NCBI RefSeq assembly: GCF_005239135.1
Contig: NZ_QKNX01000001.1
Location: 496,001 to 560,000 of the forward strand
Source of the DNA: Natronomonas salsuginis
GTDB taxonomy: Archaea; Halobacteriota; Halobacteria; Halobacteriales; Haloarculaceae
Length of the DNA: 64,000 nucleotides
Direction: 5' to 3'
Position numbers and translations under genes: made by a program. The notes under the pieces are model-generated. The model was not told where the DNA came from. It worked only from the letters and a program-made list of their open reading frames with translations, and searched no databases. Positions 1 to 6,995 of this stretch are shown here, one piece after another (positions within the stretch are counted from its first letter, which is position 1; each line of letters begins with the position of its first letter).

Positions 1-53
1 GAGTCGGGCCGTGGGCGACGCCGTCGAAATCCGACCCGCAGAAGGACGGCTGA

Positions 54-284
54 TCAGGGTTTGTGCGTGAAGATGAACGCCTGCTCGTCTTCCACGCCGA
101 CGCAGAGATCGAGCTGTTTCGAGAGATTCAGACTCGTCGGGTTCTGTTTGCAGACGACGAGATCGTCGAACGGTTTCTCACACGCCGGGCAGGCGACCGA
201 AACCGTGTTCTGGTAGGTCTTGATCGCCGGGTTCTCCTCGCGCGGCGTCAACGACGCCAACAGTTCGTCAGTGTCGAGCTCCAT
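54..284 (-). CDS. Small haloarchaeal protein with CxxC pair
   Basis: This encodes 76 residues with an acidic N-terminus and four cysteines (about residues 32, 35, 45 and 61; the first two form a CPAC knuckle). The spacing would suit a small zinc ribbon, but the second ligand pair is not a clean CxxC, so metal binding is an inference. Similar short single-copy proteins are common in haloarchaea and have no known function. The ATG at 284 is preceded by a good TATA-like box about 40 to 50 bases upstream. It is transcribed away from the pilin-like gene that starts at 414. I do not recognise a characterised family. Confidence 0.75.
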   Translation of the reverse strand: MELDTDELLASLTPREENPAIKTYQNTVSVACPACEKPFDDLVVCKQNPTSLNLSKQLDLCVGVEDEQAFIFTHKP

Positions 285-323
285 ACACCGCTAGGTGGGG
301 GCCATCCCCTTCAATCTCGCGGG

Positions 324-336
324 CTTATAAATAAAG
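324..336 (-). promoter_or_regulatory. TATA-like promoter element of the 76-residue gene
   Basis: On the minus strand an AT-rich block (TTTATTTATAAG) stands out of a GC-rich gap, 40 to 52 bases upstream of the ATG at 284. This fits an archaeal TATA box with a leader of about 15 to 20 bases. The plus-strand gene at 414 has only a weak box (around 383-390). Confidence 0.5.
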
Positions 337-413
337 ACAAACCGAGAGGCGGCCGATTTCGATCCGTGAACCGGTGCCGACATTGATAATACGATCGGGC
401 GTAGCGGTTCCGA

Positions 414-1811
414 ATGAACGATCGCGCCGTCTCTAGTACCATCGGTGTCGTTCTCCTCTTGGGGATGACGATCGCCGCCGTGAGCGCGCTGATGGTGGTC
501 GGTGGAACGGTGATCGACGAGACGCGCGCCGACGCCGAGCGATCGCAGATGGAGAACGCCATGTCGAGTTTCAGTTCAAAGGCGAGCCTCGTCGGGCTGG
601 GCGAGTCCGGTAACCAGCGGTTCTCGCTGGGGCGAGTCTCCGAAGGCGACGTGGAGGTGCGACCGGACGGGGGGCGCGTGACGCTGTACCTCCAGAAGGA
701 CGGTGGATCTAGGGAGGAACTCAATAGTACCGCGCTCGGAGCGGTCGTCTACCGCGACGGCGACACGGAAATCGCGTATCAGGGCGGCGGCGTCTGGCAA
801 CGGCGTGGCGAATCGAATTGGATGCTCTCGCCGCCGGAGTACCACTACCGACTGGAGACACTCACGTTTCCGATCATGACCGTCGACGGAGATGGCGGGT
901 CGAGCGGCAGCGTGCGCGGTACGGTGCGTTCGACCCATGAGTCCAGCGATTGGTATCCCATACAAGGTAGCGAAACTCGGTCGAATCCGCTGGAGAACGG
1001 GACGATTCTCGTCGAGGTCGAGAGCCGCTACTGTGCGGGCTGGGAGGCGTTTTTCACCGAGCGATCCGAGGGCTCGATCACCGAATCGTGTGGAGCGGAC
1101 GACACGCTCGTGGTCGATCTAACCGTGCCGTTCACCATCAGTGGTGAGGATGCAGTGATAGCCAAGACGATCAATCCAACGGGAGGTGGTGGACCGGGAG
1201 GAGGCAAAAAGATCCCCGATGGATGGACCGAAGGCACGATCGCACCCTCGATCAGTCCCGAAGTCGAAGCCGAGCTCGAATCGTGCGCCACAGACGGATG
1301 TGCCGACGTATCGGCGTCCGAACTCAGCTCAGGCGCGTACGACGCCTCCGGGACGACCGCGCTCTATGGAAAGACGTTCAACACGACCGACGGTGACATC
1401 ACGGTGGTCACCGACGGGGACGTCGAGCTCAACGACATCACGATCACAGGGAGCGGCAACGTCACGCTGTACGTCCGAGGGGAACTCACGGTCGATTCGA
1501 TGGTGAACGACGGGGGGAGCGCGACACAACTCGTTACGCTCGTTCACTCCGACGGATCTGTCAGATTCGACGGGGATTCCGATTACACCGGCATCATCTA
1601 CGCGCCGAAGTCGGACATGCGGTTCAACGGTGCGCCGGCCATCTCGTACACGGGGGCGCTCGTCGCCGAAGATATGGACATCAAGGGGAGCATCAACAAG
1701 TTCGATTTCCAACCAGACCCGGAACTCGAAGAATACCAGATCGGCGGCGGCGACCGTCCGCTCACCTACCTCCACGTTACCGAGAATACCGTCGAGATCG
1801 AGTTCGACTGA
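414..1811 (+). CDS. Pilin-like membrane protein with C-terminal beta-solenoid domain
   Basis: This encodes 465 residues. Residues 1-35 are a short charged start followed by one hydrophobic helix (RAVSSTIGVVLLLG...), the class III signal/pilin-like N-terminus of the haloarchaeal DUF7289-type proteins. The middle (about 40-260) is a beta-rich region similar in layout to the minor pilin-like protein at 1834-2589. A Gly/Pro linker (about 258-270) leads to a C-terminal region (about 310-440) of short repeated beta strands like bactofilin or polymer-forming cytoskeletal domains (DUF7305-like). It converges with the last gene of the minus-strand pilus operon, 22 bases away. I infer a pilus-associated or tip surface protein; the DUF names are from memory of the families. 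Confidence 0.7.
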   Translation: MNDRAVSSTIGVVLLLGMTIAAVSALMVVGGTVIDETRADAERSQMENAMSSFSSKASLVGLGESGNQRFSLGRVSEGDVEVRPDGGRVTLYLQKDGGSREELNSTALGAVVYRDGDTEIAYQGGGVWQRRGESNWMLSPPEYHYRLETLTFPIMTVDGDGGSSGSVRGTVRSTHESSDWYPIQGSETRSNPLENGTILVEVESRYCAGWEAFFTERSEGSITESCGADDTLVVDLTVPFTISGEDAVIAKTINPTGGGGPGGGKKIPDGWTEGTIAPSISPEVEAELESCATDGCADVSASELSSGAYDASGTTALYGKTFNTTDGDITVVTDGDVELNDITITGSGNVTLYVRGELTVDSMVNDGGSATQLVTLVHSDGSVRFDGDSDYTGIIYAPKSDMRFNGAPAISYTGALVAEDMDIKGSINKFDFQPDPELEEYQIGGGDRPLTYLHVTENTVEIEFD

Positions 1812-1833
1812 CCGCCGACCGACGTGTCTCACC

Positions 1834-2589
1834 TCACTGCGAGAAACGCAGTCGAACCGGAAATCGCGGCGCGACGATCCCGGCCGTGGTGACCTCGGCG
1901 ACGACGCGGTCGGAGTCGTGGACGCGGACGTTCGTGTTCGGCTGAGCATCGAAGTACCGTTCCCAGGCATCGCTACGCGAGGATTCGACCGTAACGTTGT
2001 ACGCTCCCGAACTTCCGAACGACGAGGGGACGGTCGTGTTGACACCTCGGGCCGCACTCGAGACGCGGATGGGCCCGTCCGAAGAGACGGTCGTCGCTCC
2101 CGAGGACACGTACGTATCGACGATCGGAAACGAGGCTGTGGTTGTGTCCGTCCGGAACGGCGGATCCCGAAGCATCACCGACGAATCCCCCTCCGATCGG
2201 AGCAACGCTCCAGAACTGTAGACGATTTCGGTGTCGCCGTCGCGGTAGACGAGCGGATTCGACGAGACGGTGACGTTGTCGCCGTTCGAGGCCTCGATCG
2301 TGATGACGACCGGATCGCCGAGGCCGAGCGAGCCGCCGGCCAACCGCATCTCCGTCGCCCGGCTCGGTGCGCCGTCCCGGTAGACGTTCTCCATGTTGGC
2401 GGCGAACACGTCGAAGGCCCGTTCGACGTTGTTGACCCGCTCTGCGGCCTGTCGGTCGTCGATCGCCCCGAAGCCGACGACCGTGACGACGCCGACCGAG
2501 GCGGTGATGAGCGAGAAGACGAGGACGTAGCTGACGACGTCGCTGACGCCGCGGTGATCGATTTCGAGGCCGCCGGGACGCGCGCTCAC
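1834..2589 (-). CDS. Pilin-like protein, last gene of pilus operon
   Basis: This encodes 251 residues. A short N-terminal tail ending in HRGVSDVVSYV leads into one hydrophobic helix (about residues 17-42), the organisation of archaeal minor pilin-like proteins; the rest is Ser/Thr/Val-rich and beta-prone. It resembles DUF7289-type haloarchaeal proteins and shares with the 414-1811 protein a motif with YRDGDTEI followed by a Gly-rich turn. Its start overlaps the stop of the upstream gene by four bases (ATGA), so translation is coupled. It is probably a minor subunit of the pilus made by the ATPase and TadC upstream. Function is inferred from context. Confidence 0.7.
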   Translation of the reverse strand: MSARPGGLEIDHRGVSDVVSYVLVFSLITASVGVVTVVGFGAIDDRQAAERVNNVERAFDVFAANMENVYRDGAPSRATEMRLAGGSLGLGDPVVITIEASNGDNVTVSSNPLVYRDGDTEIVYSSGALLRSEGDSSVMLRDPPFRTDTTTASFPIVDTYVSSGATTVSSDGPIRVSSAARGVNTTVPSSFGSSGAYNVTVESSRSDAWERYFDAQPNTNVRVHDSDRVVAEVTTAGIVAPRFPVRLRFSQ

Positions 2590-3044
2590 GTCGAGGTCAC
2601 CTCCATTGATCCGCCCGCGTACTCGATCCGGACGGGCCCGCCGTCGACAGTCACCTCGTTGACGCCCGTCTCGCTTCGAAACGGGATCTTCACCGAGACC
2701 GCCGGGCTCGTGGTCCGAAGCTCGATCGTTCCCTCGGGACCGGTGTGTTCGATCTCGATGGCGTAGCCCCCCGACGCCGTTCGCGGTGGGAGATCGACGC
2801 GAATCGAAAGCGTCGACGGCGTCGATTTGCCCGCACGGGCGAGGCGATCCGCGTTGGAGAGCTCCTCGGCGAGCATTTGGCCCGTCACCGCCAGTTCGTC
2901 CCGAGTCACCTGCTGGGTTTGTCCCTCGATGAGCCCGCCACCGGCGACGAGCAGCCCGGAGATCAACAGCGCGGCCACGGAGAGGTTCAACACGTAGCCG
3001 ACGGTTATCGAGACGGCCCGCTCGTCGTCATACATCGGGTTCAC
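2586..3044 (-). CDS. Pilin-like protein (DUF7266-like)
   Basis: This encodes 152 residues: an N-terminal tail (ERAVSITVGYVLNLS) and one hydrophobic helix (about residues 14-36), then a polar beta-rich domain ending in Thr/Ser. It matches the small DUF7266-type proteins usually found with haloarchaeal TadA/TadC clusters (recalled, not searched). It overlaps the gene before it by 17 bases and the gene after it by four. I infer a minor pilin or assembly component. No classical prepilin peptidase site of the SP(I/V) type is visible, which is usual for this group. Confidence 0.68.
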   Translation of the reverse strand: MNPMYDDERAVSITVGYVLNLSVAALLISGLLVAGGGLIEGQTQQVTRDELAVTGQMLAEELSNADRLARAGKSTPSTLSIRVDLPPRTASGGYAIEIEHTGPEGTIELRTTSPAVSVKIPFRSETGVNEVTVDGGPVRIEYAGGSMEVTST

Positions 3045-3897
3045 CCGGTGCGATTCGCACCGTCGTTTCGTACCGCAGTTTCGCCGTGTCCATTCGTAGA
3101 GCGACCTCGACGCTGTAGAGCGCCTCTTTCACGTCCATTCCGACCGGGAACTCCCCAGTCGAATCGGCCGAATCGATCGTCAGTTCGTAGGAGCCAGCGC
3201 CGTTCGCCGCGTTCGTCAATCCGACCTCGCTGTCGCTATCGAGCGTCGGCCAACCGAACTTGCAGGGCTCGCCACCGAGTCGCTCGCGCGTCACGTCGAG
3301 TCGAACCATGCCGTTGGCATCGGGTGGGACCTCACATCCGACGTTCTCGGTCCCGCCGGTTACGGTTATATTGCCGTCTCCGCTTACCGCCACGTCGATG
3401 GTGGTTCCGTTCATATCGATCACGAACGGGGAACCGGCAGCCATCTCCGTCGTGTCAAGTTCGATCGCGAAACTTCTGACCGAACTCGCGTTTGCGCTCC
3501 AACTGGTGAATCCGGGGGTCTCAGTCTCCTGGATCAGGAGTCCGTCGTTGACGCTTCCCGGAACGACCGACGCGTTCGTCGTTGCGCCCCGTCTGAGGTG
3601 ATACTGACGGAGGGTGTCGTCGATCGCCTCGGTCCCGTTCGTGACGTTCGAGGTGATGATTCCGAGATCCGTCTGTGCGGCGTTTTCGGCGTCGATCAAC
3701 CCACCGACCGAATCGACGACGCTGGCCCGATATTCGAGTGGTTCCGCGGCGGAATCACCGCCGCGGGTCGCGAGATTGTCGGTGTATATCGCGGCGTTGA
3801 CGAGCAGCGCAAGCGCGACGAAGAGAAGCGCGAGCACGATCCCCGCGACGAGGATCATCTGTCCGCGCTCGCGTCGTGCGCCGTTCACTTTCGCCAC
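3028..3897 (-). CDS. Pilin-like protein (DUF7261-like)
   Basis: This encodes 289 residues starting MAKVNGARRERGQMILVAG, with one hydrophobic helix at about residues 14-35 directly after a basic tail and the RGQ motif typical of Tad-type pseudopilins. The extracellular part has several N-x-S/T sequons, so N-glycosylation is possible. It overlaps the upstream gene by 13 bases and the downstream gene by 17. In haloarchaea such proteins (DUF7261/7262 group, from memory) sit with a PilB/TadC pair. The role as a minor pilin or pilus base protein is inferred. Confidence 0.68.
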   Translation of the reverse strand: MAKVNGARRERGQMILVAGIVLALLFVALALLVNAAIYTDNLATRGGDSAAEPLEYRASVVDSVGGLIDAENAAQTDLGIITSNVTNGTEAIDDTLRQYHLRRGATTNASVVPGSVNDGLLIQETETPGFTSWSANASSVRSFAIELDTTEMAAGSPFVIDMNGTTIDVAVSGDGNITVTGGTENVGCEVPPDANGMVRLDVTRERLGGEPCKFGWPTLDSDSEVGLTNAANGAGSYELTIDSADSTGEFPVGMDVKEALYSVEVALRMDTAKLRYETTVRIAPGEPDV

Positions 3898-4481
3898 GCG
3901 ACCACCTCCACTTCCACGACGGTGTATAGCCGGCTCGTAGTGTCCGTTTCGGGGGCGTAGAACTCGGCGTCGGGGTCGGACTGGACGGCTTCGAGCGACC
4001 GATCGTCGTCCGGTGCCGACAGGTTCGAGCCGTCGTAGAGGCCGACCGATCGGGTCGCAGCCACCGCGTTCGCGCTCGGTTCGCCCATCCGAACCATCTC
4101 CTCGACATCGGTTTCATCTTCGGCGTTCGGCGCCGGATATCGAACGTTGACGTTGAACGCGATCCGGCGATCCAAGAGCAGATCGTTCAGCGCCTCACCG
4201 AACGCGTTCGGCGGCCCCTCTGCGTAGGTGCCGCGATCTGGCGTCCCGGCGAACGTCTCGTTTTGGGCGTCCCAATACAACACCGCCTCCGAGAGGGTCC
4301 CGTTGGCCGCCGTCGCGGAAAGCAATCCTTCGATGGACGCCTGCTGTTGGTTCTCGATGTGCTGATTGGACGTGCTCGCCGAGAGCGGCGTCACGGCCGT
4401 CGCCTGCGTGGCGAAGAGCAGTCCGCCGATGATCAACACCGCGGCGGTGAACGCCTCGAGCGTATGCGCCTGTCCGCGCAT
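3885..4481 (-). CDS. Pilin-like protein (DUF7288-like)
   Basis: This encodes 198 residues beginning MRGQAHTLEAFTAAVLIIGG. The RGQAHTLE start followed by a hydrophobic helix (about 9-30) closely resembles the RGQTTLDFA start of the next protein upstream, as expected for Tad-type pseudopilins, where the Glu/Asp near position 5 of the helix matters for assembly. It starts one base after the end of the upstream gene (stop at 4483) and overlaps the downstream gene by 13 bases. It is probably a DUF7288-type minor pilin; function is inferred from the operon. Confidence 0.68.
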   Translation of the reverse strand: MRGQAHTLEAFTAAVLIIGGLLFATQATAVTPLSASTSNQHIENQQQASIEGLLSATAANGTLSEAVLYWDAQNETFAGTPDRGTYAEGPPNAFGEALNDLLLDRRIAFNVNVRYPAPNAEDETDVEEMVRMGEPSANAVAATRSVGLYDGSNLSAPDDDRSLEAVQSDPDAEFYAPETDTTSRLYTVVEVEVVAWRK

Positions 4482-4482
4482 G

Positions 4483-4983
4483 CTACCACACCCGAACCGT
4501 GAGTCGATACCGGTGGCTGTCGATCGAGATAGTCCGCGCCGCGACGGCAGCGTCGGTCGGCGTCGAATCGTCAGTCTCCCGCTGGAGGTCGCCGGTCGCC
4601 CAGCCGGGCGATGCCGGCGTCGAGATCGGGTTCCCGAGTTCGTGGATCGTCACCTCGGCGTGCCGCCCGTCGAGCGAGAGGAGCCCATCGAGATCGTCGA
4701 AGTCGGCGGTCGCAGAACAGGTCGCCCCGTCGACGGACTCATCGAAGAGTTCGGCGACACAACCGAGCGCGAGCGTTCCGGGGGCCGCTGTCGAGGTGGC
4801 GAGCACGTCGCCCGAGAGCGTCGTCGCCGCTCGATCGGCGACGATGAGCTTCGTCCCCGTCCCACTCGTGAAGGGGTCGAACATCGTGGGCGCGTAGGTG
4901 ACGACGAAGAGCACGGCGAGGAGGAACACGCCGGTTCCGACAGCGAAATCGAGCGTCGTCTGTCCGCGCGCTCGTCCTCTCAT
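4483..4983 (-). CDS. Pilin-like protein (DUF7287-like)
   Basis: This encodes 166 residues from the ATG at 4983 (MRGRARGQTTLDFAVGTG). This start overlaps the TadC stop as ATGA, so it is preferred to any earlier in-frame codon, which would run deep into tadC. One hydrophobic helix (about residues 13-33) is followed by a domain with two cysteines (GCVAELF and ATCSAT) that may form a disulfide outside the cell. The N-terminus is the clearest pseudopilin signature in the cluster. I infer a major or minor pilus subunit made directly after the platform protein. Confidence 0.72.
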   Translation of the reverse strand: MRGRARGQTTLDFAVGTGVFLLAVLFVVTYAPTMFDPFTSGTGTKLIVADRAATTLSGDVLATSTAAPGTLALGCVAELFDESVDGATCSATADFDDLDGLLSLDGRHAEVTIHELGNPISTPASPGWATGDLQRETDDSTPTDAAVAARTISIDSHRYRLTVRVW

Positions 4984-6995
4984 ATGAACATGAACACCAC
5001 CAGCGCGAGCGTCGGCAACACGACGACGAACTTCAGGCTGGCCAGGATGCTCACCTCGCGGATGTAGCCCGCGATGACGCCTGAGATGATCCCCTGTATC
5101 GTGACGGCGTGGAAAAACAGCATCGTTAGCTCGTCGATGTCGAGGCCGCCGCCGAATCCGCCGCCGACCCCCGGCGCGCCGCCGCCTCCACCACCGGTGC
5201 TGTCGACCAGCGCGGCCATCGTATCGAGGAACTCCACTTTGAGAAGCGCCATCACGCCGAGCAGCGTGACGTACGTCATGATGATGATGACCATCTGCAT
5301 CCGCGTTCTGGACTTCCGATCGCGTTCGATATCGTCCTGGTTCTCGGAGGCCTGCGCCGCCGTCGAGAGGACCTGGGTGATCTGACTGGAGGCCTCTTGG
5401 GCCTTCGAAATGAGTTTGACGGTCCGGGCAAGTCGCGGGATGTGGTATCGGTTGTTGAACTCCCGGAGCGCCGTCCGGAGGCTCGTTCCGTAGTTCACCT
5501 TCGCGTACATCATCCGGAACTCGTTCGAGAGTCGTCCTGACGAGGTGTCCGCGACGATCTTCAGCGATTCGAGGATCGTCATCCCGGTGTCGTTGGCGCT
5601 CGAGAGCTTCCGGAGGTTGTCCGAGAGGTTGTTGGTGACCCTCCGGCGCGACCGGACGTTCCACTCGTGGAACGCCACGAGCGGGATGAGATTGAGATAC
5701 AGCGGGAGGTAGACCCACAGAAACGTTCCAAGGATCGGCTCGTCGATCATCCCCTGTACCGAGGTCGGGGCCGCCCCAGCGGTGACCGACACGGTGACGA
5801 GCACGAGCGAGGGTGGGAGCGTAATCGCGAGCACCGCCAGGGGGTGATCCCGGAAGAACAGGTGCGGCTGTTTGAGGATCTTGCCCGTGACGTACGTGCC
5901 CTCCCGGGACTTGATCCGATCGAAGACCGAGTACCGACCGGCGTACGCCTCGACGAGGCCGAGCGAGAACATGCCGCCGGACCCCTCGGCGGGAGCATCG
6001 TCGTCCCCACGGAGGTAGCCATCGCCGACCTCGTCGGCGACGACCGTCGAGACGAGTACCAGAAAGCCGGCTCCGATGAGCGGGATGAGTCCGTAAACCG
6101 TACCGTATAGCAGCGTATCCTGTGCCTCACCGAGCATCGACATGATGACGAGGATGATGATGAGAAGCAGCGGGAACAGCGACAGCGTCATGTACATCTC
6201 CCCGAAAAGTTCTAGTGTCTCGAGGACGACCTCCTGCTCCTGTTTCGAGGTCCGCATGTGCTTTTCTTTTTGATCCTCCAGGAATCGCTCCATGTCGCCG
6301 CCGGAGTTGATGATCGAAAGCATGTCCGTGAGGAACTGGCTCAGCTCATCCGAGGGCGTCTGCATCGCCTGATTCCGGACCGCAGTCCGGTAGTCGGTGT
6401 CGAAATACTCGGTCTCGAGGACTATCGACTGGAACTCCTTTGCCACCTCGCCGTAGGTGTCGTCGGCGCGCGCCATCGACTGAAGAATCTCGAGTTGGTT
6501 GAGCCCGCCCACCGACAGCGCGTACATGAACGAGACCGAGTCCGAGAGCAGGACGTTGATCTCGCGCTTTCGGGCGTCGGCGTCGAGGTACGGTTTGGCG
6601 ATCATCCCACCGAACCCCGCTCCGAACCCGATCGAGCCGAAGACGAGCCCGGAGAACACGATCAACAGCGGTAGTTTTAACGAATTGACAATCGAGAGGT
6701 ACGGCTCCGGAAACGGCAATCCAAGGAGGACGGGCGGCTCGGTGATGACAAGCGTGACGAGTAGCCACCCGAGAAGCGTCCCGAGGAGCCACAGAACGCC
6801 GCCCGCGATGAGCCCGATCGCGAGCGATTTCGAGAGATACAACTCGACGGTCTGAGCGATCCGTGCCTCCGCGAGCTTCCGTTCGAGGTTGCCGACGAAG
6901 TCGCTCCCGTCGTCGAAGAGTCGCCGGGTGAGCGGGTAACACACGTCGGCGAGGACGTCCATCCACCTCGATCGCGGTGCGGATTCGACGCTCAT
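4980..6995 (-). CDS. tadC: TadC/PilC-type pilus platform protein (type II secretion F family)
   Basis: This encodes 671 residues with two copies of the type II secretion F domain. Each copy has a polar cytoplasmic four-helix part (about residues 145-260 and 455-560) followed by transmembrane helices; further membrane helices lie at about 57-85, 100-135, 270-320, 390-435 and at the C-terminus. A Gly-rich loop lies near 600. In archaea this protein is the inner-membrane platform on which the PilB/GspE ATPase acts to extrude pilins. It overlaps the ATPase gene by four bases (ATGA) and the next pilin-like gene by four. Its duplicated length fits the haloarchaeal PilC family. Confidence 0.88.
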   Translation of the reverse strand: MSVESAPRSRWMDVLADVCYPLTRRLFDDGSDFVGNLERKLAEARIAQTVELYLSKSLAIGLIAGGVLWLLGTLLGWLLVTLVITEPPVLLGLPFPEPYLSIVNSLKLPLLIVFSGLVFGSIGFGAGFGGMIAKPYLDADARKREINVLLSDSVSFMYALSVGGLNQLEILQSMARADDTYGEVAKEFQSIVLETEYFDTDYRTAVRNQAMQTPSDELSQFLTDMLSIINSGGDMERFLEDQKEKHMRTSKQEQEVVLETLELFGEMYMTLSLFPLLLIIILVIMSMLGEAQDTLLYGTVYGLIPLIGAGFLVLVSTVVADEVGDGYLRGDDDAPAEGSGGMFSLGLVEAYAGRYSVFDRIKSREGTYVTGKILKQPHLFFRDHPLAVLAITLPPSLVLVTVSVTAGAAPTSVQGMIDEPILGTFLWVYLPLYLNLIPLVAFHEWNVRSRRRVTNNLSDNLRKLSSANDTGMTILESLKIVADTSSGRLSNEFRMMYAKVNYGTSLRTALREFNNRYHIPRLARTVKLISKAQEASSQITQVLSTAAQASENQDDIERDRKSRTRMQMVIIIMTYVTLLGVMALLKVEFLDTMAALVDSTGGGGGGAPGVGGGFGGGLDIDELTMLFFHAVTIQGIISGVIAGYIREVSILASLKFVVVLPTLALVVFMFI

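Noticed and set aside
1-53. Partial coding sequence at the left edge
   Set aside because: Frames on both strands look coding-like over only 17 codons. No frame can be chosen, so nothing is called.
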